Part shown: piece by piece, positions 10,278 through 18,532 of the stretch | Layout: the number at the start of each line of letters is the position of its first letter | Numbering within the stretch: the stretch's first letter is position 1 | Origin: Streptomyces sp. WAC 04229 | GTDB lineage: Bacteria > Actinomycetota > Actinomycetes > Streptomycetales > Streptomycetaceae | Assembly: GCF_003947455.1 (NCBI RefSeq) | Contig: NZ_QHJH01000016.1 | Location: 1 to 64,000 of the forward strand | Reading direction: 5' to 3' | DNA: 64,000 nt | Made by a program: the position numbers and the translations under genes | The notes under the pieces: model-generated | What the model saw: the letters and a program-made list of their open reading frames with translations, nothing else | The model's database searches: none | Told to the model about the DNA's origin: nothing

Positions 10278-11046
10278 GACGGCCACACACACGGCGGGGG
10301 CCCACACGCCCCCCACGCGGTTCGCCGTGCCCGGACGCATCGAGGTGAACGGCCTGGTGGCCGGGGTCTGGCAGCCGGCCACGCTCACGGAGATCCGCCG
10401 CGAGACGCCCCGCGCGTCCACCTTCCGGTTCGCCGTGCCCGGCTGGGCGGGCCATCTGCCGGGCCAGCACCTGATGGTCCGGCTCACCGCCGAGGACGGG
10501 TACGTGGCCCAGCGGCACTACTCGCTGGCGTCCGCGCCGGACGGCTCCGGGCACATCGAGCTGACCCTCGACCACGTGGCGGACGGGGAGGTGTCCGGCT
10601 GGTTCCACACGGTGGCGCGGCCCGGCGACCGGATCGAGGTGCGCGGCCCGCTGAGCGGCTTCTTCGCCTGGCCGGGCGACCGCCCCGCCCTGCTGCTGGG
10701 CGCGGGCTCCGGCGTCGTCCCGCTGATGTCCATGGTCCGGCACCACCGGGCGCGGGGGCTGACGGTGCCGCTGCGGATGCTGGTGTCCGCGCGCGGCCCC
10801 GAGGAGTTGATCTACGCGGACGAGTTCGGCCCGGAGACCACCCCCGTCTTCACCCGGAGCGCCCCGGCCGGGACGCCCGTGGGCCGGCTGACCGCCGCGC
10901 ACCTGGACCCGCTGCTGTCCGAGCCGCCCGCCGGGGGCTGGGAGGCCTACGTGTGCGGGTCGAACTCGTTCGCCGAGCACGCGTCACGGCTGCTGGTGGC
11001 CGGCGGCCAGCCGGTGGAGCGCATCCGGATCGAGCGCTTCGGCTGA
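10270..11046 (+). CDS. FAD-binding ferredoxin reductase-like oxidoreductase
   Basis: The 258-residue protein has an FAD beta-barrel with RHYS (82-85) and a NAD(P) domain with GAGSGVVPL (about 146-154). No [2Fe-2S] domain is attached, so electrons must pass to a separate partner; the overlapping molybdopterin protein is the obvious candidate. The GTG start lies 8 bp inside the upstream gene, which implies translational coupling. Ends at a FG dipeptide typical of the reductase C-terminus. Confidence 0.87.
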   Translation: MTETATHTAGAHTPPTRFAVPGRIEVNGLVAGVWQPATLTEIRRETPRASTFRFAVPGWAGHLPGQHLMVRLTAEDGYVAQRHYSLASAPDGSGHIELTLDHVADGEVSGWFHTVARPGDRIEVRGPLSGFFAWPGDRPALLLGAGSGVVPLMSMVRHHRARGLTVPLRMLVSARGPEELIYADEFGPETTPVFTRSAPAGTPVGRLTAAHLDPLLSEPPAGGWEAYVCGSNSFAEHASRLLVAGGQPVERIRIERFG

Positions 11047-11208
11047 CCCGCGGCGGAACTTCGCCGCGGGGGTGGGCGAGTCCCGCCGGACTGGGTACCA
11101 GTCCAGTACGGGCACTCGCACACTGGCGCGACCCGGAGGCGCGGGGGTTCCCCGCCCGTCATGGACGTCCGTCCGCCTCCCGGTCGCGGTGATCGCGGGG
11201 AGGTCGAC

Positions 11209-11793
11209 ATGCGAACCCGGGTGCGCGGCTGGCGCTGGCGGCACAATTCGCTGCGCCGCCGGTCGGACGTCGTCGAGTCGTGGACCCTGCTGGTCGTCGC
11301 CCTGCTGCTGTTCGCGGGTGCCCCCCTGCTGGGGGCCGCCACCGCCTGGTGGGGCTACGGCCAGGCGCAGGCGATCGTGGCGGAGCAGCGGGCGGACCGG
11401 CACCGGGTCAGCGCCGCGGTGGCCGACGACACCGGCGGCACCCTGCCTTCCGCCCAGCTCGACGGGCAGCACTCGTACCGCACGACCGTCCGCTGGAGCA
11501 CGCCGGACGGCACGGAGCGGAGCACCACGGCGCGGGTCCCGGCCGACGCCCGGCGCGGTGACCGGGTCGACGTGTGGCTGGACTCGCGGGGGCGGAGCGT
11601 GCCGCCGCCGTCGGACGGCTCCCAGATCTGGCAGCACAGCGCCACGGTGGGCTCCTTCACCGCCATCGGCACCGGCCTCACGGTGCTGCTGCTGCACCGC
11701 GCGGTGCGCGGGGTGGCCCTCAGGCGCCGGATGAACGAGTGGGACCGCGACTGGGCCCGCACCGAACCCCAGTGGACGCACCGCGGGGCCTGA
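11209..11793 (+). CDS. Rv1733c-type membrane protein
   Basis: The 194-residue protein has an arginine-rich cytoplasmic N-terminus, a membrane helix at about 26-50, an extracytoplasmic domain of about 95 residues and a second helix near 145-165, with both termini inside. This is the layout of the actinobacterial Rv1733c family, often duplicated in Streptomyces and of unknown biochemical role. The ATG at 11209 has GGGGAGG 5-6 bp upstream; the longer in-frame start at 11161 lacks one. Confidence 0.75.
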   Translation: MRTRVRGWRWRHNSLRRRSDVVESWTLLVVALLLFAGAPLLGAATAWWGYGQAQAIVAEQRADRHRVSAAVADDTGGTLPSAQLDGQHSYRTTVRWSTPDGTERSTTARVPADARRGDRVDVWLDSRGRSVPPPSDGSQIWQHSATVGSFTAIGTGLTVLLLHRAVRGVALRRRMNEWDRDWARTEPQWTHRGA

Positions 11794-11891
11794 CGGCCTC
11801 CCGCCCGCGCTCTGGTCCGCCTCCCGGCCCCTCACGTACGGTGTGATCATCCGTACGGTCCGGCACGTGCTCCCGCAAAGGCGGTTCCCCG

Positions 11892-12860
11892 ATGGCCCTG
11901 TTCGATCTTCCGCTCGACGAACTGCGGGAGTACCGGAGCGCGTCGGGCGAGCCGGAGGACTTCGACGCGTTCTGGACCAAGACGCTCCGGGAGGCCCGCG
12001 AGCACGACGTGGACGCGCGCTTCGAACCGGTCGACACGGGTCTGTCCACGGTGCGGGTGTACGACGTGACGTTCGCCGGATTCGGCGGTCACCCGGTGAA
12101 GGGCTGGCTGACCCTGCCGGCCGCGGCGGAGGAACCGTTGCCGCTGGTCGTGGAGTTCGTCGGGTACGGCGGCGGGCGCGGGCTGCCGCACGAGCACCTG
12201 CTGTGGGCGTCCACGGGCCGGGCCCACTTCGTCATGGACACCCGGGGCCAGGGCAGCGGCTGGGGCGGCGGTGGCGGGACCGCGGACCCGGTGGGCGGCG
12301 CGCCCGCGTACCCGGGCTTCCTCACCCGCGGCCTGGACGCCCCCGAGAACTACTACTACCGCCGGGTCTTCACCGACGCCGTGCGCGCCGTCGAGGCGGC
12401 CCGCTCCCACCCGCTGACCGACCCGGCGCGCACGGTCGCGCTCGGCGGGAGCCAGGGCGGCGGGATATCGCTCGCGGTGGGCGGTCTGGTGCCGGACCTG
12501 GTGGCGGTCGCCCCGGACGTGCCGTTCCTGTGCGACTTCCCGCGCGCGACCACGATCACCGACCGGCATCCCTACCGCGAGGTCGGCCTGTACCTGAAGA
12601 CGCACCGCGGCCGGACCGAGGACGCGCTGCGCACGCTGTCCTACTTCGACGGCGTGCACTTCGCGGCGCGGGGCCGGGCGCCGGCCCTGTTCTCGGCGGC
12701 GCTGGAGGACCAGACCTGCCCGCCGTCCACCGTCTTCGCGGCCTTCAACGCCTGGGCGCACGAGGACAAGGCGATCGAGGTGTACGACTTCAACGACCAC
12801 GAGGGCGGCGGGCCGTTCCAGCAGGCCGCCAAGGTGCGCTGGCTGCGCTCGTACGCCTGA
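11892..12860 (+). CDS. acetylxylan esterase / cephalosporin-C deacetylase (CE7)
   Basis: The 322-residue alpha/beta hydrolase matches carbohydrate esterase family 7, which removes acetyl groups from xylo-oligosaccharides and related acetyl esters in the cytoplasm. The nucleophile is S187 in GGSQGGG; the acid is probably D273 (LEDQTCPP) and the base H303 (NDHEGGG). The RGQG motif around residue 118 and the length agree with the family. No signal peptide. It precedes a GntR regulator by 188 bp in the same orientation and may feed the same pathway as the bxl-like operon at 37-43 kb. Confidence 0.9.
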   Translation: MALFDLPLDELREYRSASGEPEDFDAFWTKTLREAREHDVDARFEPVDTGLSTVRVYDVTFAGFGGHPVKGWLTLPAAAEEPLPLVVEFVGYGGGRGLPHEHLLWASTGRAHFVMDTRGQGSGWGGGGGTADPVGGAPAYPGFLTRGLDAPENYYYRRVFTDAVRAVEAARSHPLTDPARTVALGGSQGGGISLAVGGLVPDLVAVAPDVPFLCDFPRATTITDRHPYREVGLYLKTHRGRTEDALRTLSYFDGVHFAARGRAPALFSAALEDQTCPPSTVFAAFNAWAHEDKAIEVYDFNDHEGGGPFQQAAKVRWLRSYA

Positions 12861-12970
12861 GGGTCCCGGGCGGAGACGGCGCGGTTTCGGACACGGCGGT
12901 CACGGCGGAGGCCGTACGCCGCCGGAGGCGCGGGTGCCGTTTCGGCCGAACCTCCGGACCGGCCTTCCCT

Positions 12971-12986
12971 GCTGGTTTAGACCAAT
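12971..12986 (+). promoter_or_regulatory. DasR-type (dre-like) operator before the GntR gene
   Basis: GCTGGTTTAGACCAAT matches the dre consensus ACTGGTCTAGACCAGT (from memory) at 13 of 16 positions, including the whole TGGT...ACCA frame. It lies about 60 bp before the GntR start. Either the GntR protein is a DasR-like regulator binding its own promoter, or the gene is under DasR (N-acetylglucosamine) control. Confidence 0.6.
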
Positions 12987-13048
12987 GGTACTCCTGGTGG
13001 CGCACCGAGCCCGCACGGCTACCGTACGTAACCCCCAGGAGGCGCGGC

Positions 13049-13792
13049 ATGGACCGCACCACCCCGCACGACGACCCTCTCGCCGACGACCGGCCGCTGT
13101 ACTGGCGGGTGGCGGCACGACTGCTCGGCGAACTGCACGACGGCACCGTCCCGCCGGGCGAACGCCTGCCCGGCGAGCGCCGGCTGGCGGAACACTTCGG
13201 CGTGAGCCGGGAGACCGTCCGGCAGGCCCTGGACGTGCTGCGCCGGGACGGCCTGCTGGCCACCGACCGGCGGGGCAGTCACGCCGCCCTCCCCGGACCG
13301 CCGGCCGGGAGTCCGGCGCCGCTCGCGTTCCCGGTGGGCGCCCGTCCGGCCGAGCCCCGTACGGGCGACCGCGCCACCGTCGCCTGGGAGGCGCCGCCGC
13401 CCGAGCACGCGGCGGCGCTGGGGCTGGTACCGGGCCGTCCGACACTGGTGCACCGTTACGCGTCGGCGACCGCCGACGGAAGCGGGCGGCGGACGGCCGT
13501 GACCTCGTTCTCGGCCGTCGCGCTCGCCGAGGTGGAGGAGCTGGCCCGCTACCGCGACCGCGCCGACGGTGTCGCCTCGGCCCAGCTGCGGCGGGCCTAC
13601 GACTGGATGCGCAGGGCGGGCCTGACGCTGCACCACCGGGACACCATCACGCCGCTCACGGACGCGGCCTCGGTCCGGGTGGTGCGCCGGGTGCACGACC
13701 AGCACGACCGGCCCCTGGAGATCACGGAGCTTCTGGTGGACGCCCGACAGGACGCCCTGGTCTACGAGTTCACGCTGCCGGCCGCGGGGTGA
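13049..13792 (+). CDS. GntR/HutC family regulator with UTRA domain
   Basis: The 247-residue protein has a GntR winged helix (about 15-80; GERLPGERRLAEHFGVSRET) followed by a UTRA ligand domain (about 100-245). UTRA regulators sense sugar phosphates or small metabolites. AGGAGG lies 6 bp before the ATG at 13049. A dre-like site lies upstream, suggesting autoregulation or relation to aminosugar control. The upstream CE7 esterase and this gene are separated by a promoter, so they need not be an operon. Confidence 0.88.
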   Translation: MDRTTPHDDPLADDRPLYWRVAARLLGELHDGTVPPGERLPGERRLAEHFGVSRETVRQALDVLRRDGLLATDRRGSHAALPGPPAGSPAPLAFPVGARPAEPRTGDRATVAWEAPPPEHAAALGLVPGRPTLVHRYASATADGSGRRTAVTSFSAVALAEVEELARYRDRADGVASAQLRRAYDWMRRAGLTLHHRDTITPLTDAASVRVVRRVHDQHDRPLEITELLVDARQDALVYEFTLPAAG

Positions 13793-13802
13793 AACCCGCC
13801 CG

Positions 13803-14528
13803 CTACGCCGTACGCCGGGCCGTGACCAGCCGGACGCGCGGGCTGCCGTCGGGCCGGCGGCCGAACTCGGGCAGGGCGCGCAGTTCCGCCCGGAAACCCG
13901 CACGGGCGAGTTCCCGGCCGACGTCCCCGAGGCGGAACGTCCGGTAGTACATGACGAACGGCGGCCGCCACAGCGCGTTGCGCACCCGCATCGCGGCGTC
14001 GAAGCCGAGGAGCGTCCAGTACCCCGGGGAGCCGGGGCGGGGCGGCGCGACCACCGGGAAGGCGAAGCGGCCGCCCGGCCGGAGCACGGACCGCACCTGA
14101 CCGAACAGGCCCGGCAGTTCCCGGGGCAGGAAGTGCCCGAACGCGCCGAAGCTCACCACGAGGTCGAACTCGGCGCCGAACGGCAGCGCACGGGCGTCCG
14201 CGCGCACCCAGGAGACCTCGGGGCCCAAAGGCGCGGGGCGCCGACGGGCGACGTCCAGCATGCCCGCGCTGAAGTCGACCCCGGTCACCCTGTCCCGGCA
14301 CACCCGGGCCAGCACGTCCACGCCCGCGCCGGTGCCGCAGCACAGGTCGAGCCCGGCGCCGAACGGTCCCATCGGCGCCAGCGCCGAGGCCACGGCGTCG
14401 AGCACCCGGTCCGGCGTCCGGTAGGGGGTGTGGTCGAACTTCGGGGCGAGCAGGTCGTAGCCGCGCTCGACCGACGACAGTGCCTGGACGGCGAGTTCGC
14501 GCAGGGTGGGGCCTTCGGGACTGAACAT
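13803..14528 (-). CDS. class I SAM-dependent methyltransferase
   Basis: The 241-residue protein has the Rossmann SAM motif DLCCGTG (61-67) and a following acidic residue in VTGVDFS, both typical of small-molecule methyltransferases. It starts 4 bp after the stop of the PadR gene on the same strand, so the pair is an operon. The substrate is unknown; it may be a modifying or detoxifying enzyme under PadR control. Confidence 0.82.
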   Translation of the reverse strand: MFSPEGPTLRELAVQALSSVERGYDLLAPKFDHTPYRTPDRVLDAVASALAPMGPFGAGLDLCCGTGAGVDVLARVCRDRVTGVDFSAGMLDVARRRPAPLGPEVSWVRADARALPFGAEFDLVVSFGAFGHFLPRELPGLFGQVRSVLRPGGRFAFPVVAPPRPGSPGYWTLLGFDAAMRVRNALWRPPFVMYYRTFRLGDVGRELARAGFRAELRALPEFGRRPDGSPRVRLVTARRTA

Positions 14529-14532
14529 CGGC

Positions 14533-15120
14533 TCAGCCTAGGTGCTGCCCGGCGGGCCCGGTCGGAGCACGCCGTTCGTCGAGCACGGCGAGGACGCGCT
14601 CGCACCAGCGGGCGTTGTCCCGTTCGAAGGTGATTCCGGCGAGCAGCGTGAGGTAGGGCCCGACGCGGTCGGCCTCGCGGAGGTGCCGCTCCTCCGTGCG
14701 CCCGTCCAGGAGGCGTTCGCGCACCCGCTCGTAGCGGGCGAGCTTGCCCAGGGCCCAGGCCCTGCGCTCCTCGACCAGCGCGCGGACGGCGTCGGGGTCG
14801 GCGCCGTCCATCGCCTGCATCTTGATCAGGAACTCGTCGCGGACCGCGGTGGGGCGCCGGGTCGGCTCGACGGCGAAGGCGCCCAGCCGCTCCCGCCCGG
14901 CCTCGGTGAGCGAGAACAGCCTTTTGGTGGGCCTGCGTTCCTGCTGCACCGTCCGTGCCTCGATCAGGCCGTCGCCCGCCAGGCGCTCCAGCTCCCGGTA
15001 GAGCTGCTGCGGCGTGGCGGGCCAGAAGTTGGCCAGCGACACGTCGAACACCTTGGACAGTTCGTAGCCCGAGGCCTCCCCCTCCAGGAGAGCGGCCAGG
15101 ACGGCGTACTTGAGAGACAT
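14533..15120 (-). CDS. PadR family transcriptional regulator
   Basis: The 195-residue protein opens with MSLKYAVLAALLEGEASGYELSKVF-type PadR winged-helix sequence, with FWPATPQQLYREL and a C-terminal helical domain. It heads an operon with the methyltransferase. It is divergent from a SnoaL-like gene across a 71-bp AT-rich gap, which is where it would be expected to bind and control both sides. It is not a close copy of the PadR at 1654. Confidence 0.88.
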   Translation of the reverse strand: MSLKYAVLAALLEGEASGYELSKVFDVSLANFWPATPQQLYRELERLAGDGLIEARTVQQERRPTKRLFSLTEAGRERLGAFAVEPTRRPTAVRDEFLIKMQAMDGADPDAVRALVEERRAWALGKLARYERVRERLLDGRTEERHLREADRVGPYLTLLAGITFERDNARWCERVLAVLDERRAPTGPAGQHLG

Positions 15121-15191
15121 GTCGACACGCTAGCAAGCACGGACTAATCTACTCCGCACCTATTCAATTATTTTACTAGGAGGTGGCTGCG

Positions 15192-15602
15192 ATGCAGGCA
15201 TTCCGCGCGGCGGTCGAGGCGCACGACATCGACGCCGTCGAAGCACTGCTGGCCGAGGACGTGGTCTTCACCAGCCCCGTCGTGTTCAAGCCCTACCGGG
15301 GCAAGGCGATCACGGCGGCGATCCTGCGTGCGGTCGAGCGCGTCTTCGAGGACTTCCGCTACGAGCGCGTCATCGGCGAGGAGGGCGGCCGCGACCACGC
15401 GCTGGTCTTCTCGGCACGGGTGGGCGACCGGGAGATCGGCGGCTGCGACTTCCTGCACCTGGACGAGTCGGGCCGGATCGACGAGCTGACGGTGATGGTG
15501 CGTCCGCTGTCGGGCGCCCAGGCGCTCCAGGCGGCCATGGCCGCGCAGTTCGAGCGGATCGCGCAGGAGGCGCAGGAGGCGCAGGCGGGCACGGCCGGCT
15601 GA
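15192..15602 (+). CDS. SnoaL-like / NTF2-fold protein
   Basis: The 136-residue protein has the cone-shaped NTF2-like pattern (FRAAVEAHDIDAVEALLAED, then VFTSPVVF..., then FLHLDESGRIDELTVMVRP). Members are small isomerases, cyclases, hydrolases or ligand binders. AGGAGG at 15178-15183 sits 8 bp before the ATG at 15192. It is divergent from the PadR gene and so probably its regulatory target. The C-terminus is Gln/Glu/Ala-rich. Confidence 0.8.
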   Translation: MQAFRAAVEAHDIDAVEALLAEDVVFTSPVVFKPYRGKAITAAILRAVERVFEDFRYERVIGEEGGRDHALVFSARVGDREIGGCDFLHLDESGRIDELTVMVRPLSGAQALQAAMAAQFERIAQEAQEAQAGTAG

Positions 15603-15978
15603 CTCCGGCCCGGCACATGCGGAACACGGAATCGCGTAAGCCGGAACAGGGACCGCACCGGCGGCGTTGACGGGTGTGGGACGCTGATCCGTCCCATTCC
15701 CGTGCCCCTCCCACCACGTCCCGTGGTACGGTGCGGTCAGCACTTGTGTACGCCCCACTGGGGCGCCGGTGCCAGTTTCCTTCGGTTCGCCGACCCGCCC
15801 GTCGTGATGCGACCGGCGCGTCCGCTTCTCAGCACAACCTCGTGAGCAGGGCCTTCGCACCCGCGGTCACCGAGGTGCTGTTCCCGCCGTCCGGAGGCGT
15901 GTCGTCCGACCCCTCGCACGGTTTTCCCCTTCCTTCCGCATGTCCCATGCCCAGGTGTCCTCGAAAGGACCGACCACC
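15603..15978 (+). promoter_or_regulatory. long leader region upstream of the rho-like gene
   Basis: This 376-bp stretch holds no confident gene. A TTGACG at 15667-15672 and TACGGT at 15725-15730 are possible promoter elements but are not correctly spaced with each other. The last 80 bp are rich in C and poor in G (for example the TTTTCCCCTTCCTTCC run near 15921-15936), which resembles a Rho utilisation site. An open frame from 15674 ends in TGA overlapping the rho start codon (ATGA at 15979-15982); it may be chance. Confidence 0.5.
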
Positions 15979-17118
15979 ATGACCACCACACTCGAACACC
16001 CTCCTGTACAGCAGCCCCCGGCCGAGACCGCGAGCGGCGTCCTCGACATCGAGACGGGCGGGAAGGGCCGCCTGCGGGGCGCGAGCCTCCAGCCCGGGCC
16101 GGACGACCTCGTCCTCTCCCCCGCCCTGATCCGCCGGCACGGCCTGCGCAAGGGCGACCTGGTCGAGGGCGTGCGCGGCGACCGGCGCACCCTGACCGAC
16201 GTCGTCCGCGTCAACGGCCGTACGCCCGACGGCCGGGGCGGCCGCCGGCACTTCCACGACCTGACCCCGCTGCACCCGCACGAACGGCTGCGGCTCGAAC
16301 ACCCCGCGTCCGGTCTGACCGGGCGCGTCACCGATCTGCTCGCACCGGTAGGCAAGGGCCAGCGCGGCCTGATCGTGGCCCCGCCCAAGACCGGCAAGAC
16401 CGTCCTGCTCCAGCAGCTCGCCGCCGCGGTGGCCGGCAACCACCCCGAGTCCCGGCTGATGGTGGTGCTGCTCGACGAACGGCCCGAGGAGGTCACCGAC
16501 ATGCGCCGGTCGGTGCGGGGCGAGGTGTACGCCTCGACCTTCGACCAGAGCGCCAAGCAGCACATCGCGCTGGCCGAACTGGTCGTCGAGCGCGCCAAGC
16601 GGCTCGTCGAGGCCGGTGAGGACGTCGTCATCCTGCTCGACTCCCTCACGCGGCTGTGCAGGGCGCACAACAACGCCTCCTCCTCGGGCGGCCGTACGCT
16701 CAGCGGCGGCGTCGACGCCGGGGCGCTCCTCGGCCCCAAGCGGTTCTTCGGCGCGGCCCGCAAGGCGGAGGAGGGCGGCTCCCTCACCATCCTCGCCACC
16801 GCCCTGGTGGAGACCGGTTCGCGCGCCGACGACTTCTACTTCGAGGAGCTGAAGAGCACCGGCAACATGGAGCTGCGGCTGAGCAGGGAACTCGCCGCCC
16901 GCCGGGTCTTCCCGGCCGTGGACATGGCCGGTTCGGGCACCCGGCGCGAGGAACTCCTGCTGTCCTCCCCCGAGGCCACCGCCGCGCGCGGACTGCGGCG
17001 GGCGCTGACGGCGCGGGACGGCCAGTCGGGCCTGGAGACGCTGCTGGAGCGGATGCGCCAGACCCCGGACAACGCCGCGTTCCTGCGGCAGGTCCAGCCC
17101 ACCCTGCCGGCCGGCTGA
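15979..17118 (+). CDS. rho: short, divergent transcription terminator Rho paralogue
   Basis: The 379-residue protein keeps the Rho ATPase core: Walker A GLIVAPPKTGKT (130-141), LLDERPEEVTDM (164-175), Walker B LLDSLTRL (219-226), Q-loop SGGVDAGA (242-249) and GTRREELL. It lacks the long Arg/Asn-rich N-terminal insertion of housekeeping actinobacterial Rho. Aligned from memory with E. coli Rho, the primary-site aromatics F62, F64 and Y80 become K29, R31 and V45, and Y110 becomes L72. G337, whose change to Ser gives bicyclomycin resistance in E. coli, is S293. It is likely a second Rho that does not bind C-rich RNA in the standard way. The ATG at 15979 has an AAAGGA site; residues before it are not Rho-like. 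Confidence 0.88.
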   Translation: MTTTLEHPPVQQPPAETASGVLDIETGGKGRLRGASLQPGPDDLVLSPALIRRHGLRKGDLVEGVRGDRRTLTDVVRVNGRTPDGRGGRRHFHDLTPLHPHERLRLEHPASGLTGRVTDLLAPVGKGQRGLIVAPPKTGKTVLLQQLAAAVAGNHPESRLMVVLLDERPEEVTDMRRSVRGEVYASTFDQSAKQHIALAELVVERAKRLVEAGEDVVILLDSLTRLCRAHNNASSSGGRTLSGGVDAGALLGPKRFFGAARKAEEGGSLTILATALVETGSRADDFYFEELKSTGNMELRLSRELAARRVFPAVDMAGSGTRREELLLSSPEATAARGLRRALTARDGQSGLETLLERMRQTPDNAAFLRQVQPTLPAG

Positions 17119-17243
17119 CCCCCCCCGGCCGCCGGGTCACCCTGCCCCGCCGAGACTCCCCGTCCTACGGCAAACGGGTGCATGCGCGCCCGACTCGCCC
17201 CGGGCAGCGCGGCGGTTCGGGCATCCGTTCCTACGTTTGCGGT

Positions 17244-18425
17244 ATGACTATCGGATTCTCATCCCGGGCGGCTCGATCCACTTGCGTGCTCTGCGTGGCA
17301 GGCCTGCTGACGCTCATGCCCGCCGCCGCGGCCGCCCGTACGGGACAGCCGGACCCCGGGTCACCGGGCGCGCCCGGCCCGATGGCGGGGCCCGCGGCGC
17401 TGTACGGCTCCGGAACGCAGGTCCGGCCCGGCCCCGAGGCCCCGGATGTTCCCCATGTCTCCGCGCTGTCCTGGGTGGTCGCCGACGCCGAGAGCGGCGA
17501 CGTGCTGGCCGCCCACGACGCGCACCGTCCGCTGCCTCCTGCCAGCACCCTCAAGACGCTGTTCGCCCTCACCGTGCTGCCGGTCCTGCCGGGCGGCGTC
17601 CGCCACGAGGTGAGCGCGGACGAGCTGTCCGGCATCGGTCCGGGCAGCAGCCTGGTGGGTGTCGCCGAGGGCCACACCTACCGCGTCTCCGACCTGTGGA
17701 ACGGGGTCTTCCTCAACTCCGGCAACGACGCAGTGCACGTCCTCGCCTCGCTCACCGGCGGCTGGAGCGCCACGGCCGCCCGGATGCAGGCCGAGGCCCG
17801 GGCCCTCGGCGCCCTCGACACCCAGGTGCGCTCACCGGACGGCTACGACGCCCCGGGCCAGGTGTCGTCGGCGTACGACCTGGCCGTCTTCGGACGGGCG
17901 GGACTGCACAACCCGGACTTCGCACGGTACTGCGGCAAGGTCGACGCGCTCTTCCCCGGCCGGGACGGGGAGGCCTACGGAATCATGAACACCAACCGCC
18001 TGCTCACCGGGGCGGACGGCGTGGAGCCGTACCCGGGGCTCATCGGCGTCAAGAACGGCTACACCAGCAACGCCGGCAACACCCTGATCGGGGCGGCCCA
18101 CCGCGACGGGCGCACCCTGGTGGTCACCGTGATGAACCCGCAGGAGGGCGGCGGCCACGCCGTGTACGAGGAGACCCGTTCGCTGCTCGACTGGGGCTTC
18201 GAGGCGTCCGGTCTGGTCGAGCCGGTGGGCTCGCTGACGCCCCCGGACGAACGGCCCCGGCCGGGCTCGGAGGTGGCGGAGCCCGTGGCGGTCGCGTCGA
18301 CGCGGGCCGCCGAGCACGGGCCGGGCTGGCCGGAGACCGGCGCCATCCTCGGCGTCGCCGGGCTCGGCGCGGGCGCCATGGCGCTGGCGCTGCGGCTCAG
18401 GCTCGTGCGCGACGACGGGAGTTGA
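17244..18425 (+). CDS. D-alanyl-D-alanine carboxypeptidase, membrane-anchored
   Basis: The 393-residue penicillin-binding protein trims D-Ala from peptidoglycan stem peptides outside the membrane. A signal peptide spans about 1-32; the catalytic SxxK is S101-K104 (PASTLK), the SxN motif is S159-N161, and the third motif is KNG (270-272) rather than the textbook KTG, a variant I believe is common in Streptomyces members. A C-terminal hydrophobic helix followed by basic residues anchors it. No ribosome site precedes the ATG; a TACGTT -10-like box lies 6 bp upstream (17232-17237), which fits a leaderless mRNA. Confidence 0.88.
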   Translation: MTIGFSSRAARSTCVLCVAGLLTLMPAAAAARTGQPDPGSPGAPGPMAGPAALYGSGTQVRPGPEAPDVPHVSALSWVVADAESGDVLAAHDAHRPLPPASTLKTLFALTVLPVLPGGVRHEVSADELSGIGPGSSLVGVAEGHTYRVSDLWNGVFLNSGNDAVHVLASLTGGWSATAARMQAEARALGALDTQVRSPDGYDAPGQVSSAYDLAVFGRAGLHNPDFARYCGKVDALFPGRDGEAYGIMNTNRLLTGADGVEPYPGLIGVKNGYTSNAGNTLIGAAHRDGRTLVVTVMNPQEGGGHAVYEETRSLLDWGFEASGLVEPVGSLTPPDERPRPGSEVAEPVAVASTRAAEHGPGWPETGAILGVAGLGAGAMALALRLRLVRDDGS

Positions 18426-18532
18426 CGAGAAGCGGGAGGAGGACCCCCGGGACGGGGGTGGTGCTGGCCACACCCCTGTTCCGGGGGCCGACGCCATTCT
18501 GCGGCCGGTAGCGCGTTCACATACTGAACCGC

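Noticed and set aside
15674..15982. 102-residue frame before rho as a real gene
   Set aside because: No ribosome site or recognisable sequence; the ATGA overlap is noted but not enough to annotate it as a gene.
17244..18425. KNG instead of KTG as evidence of an inactive carboxypeptidase
   Set aside because: SxxK and SxN are intact, and I believe KNG is usual in this Streptomyces subgroup.
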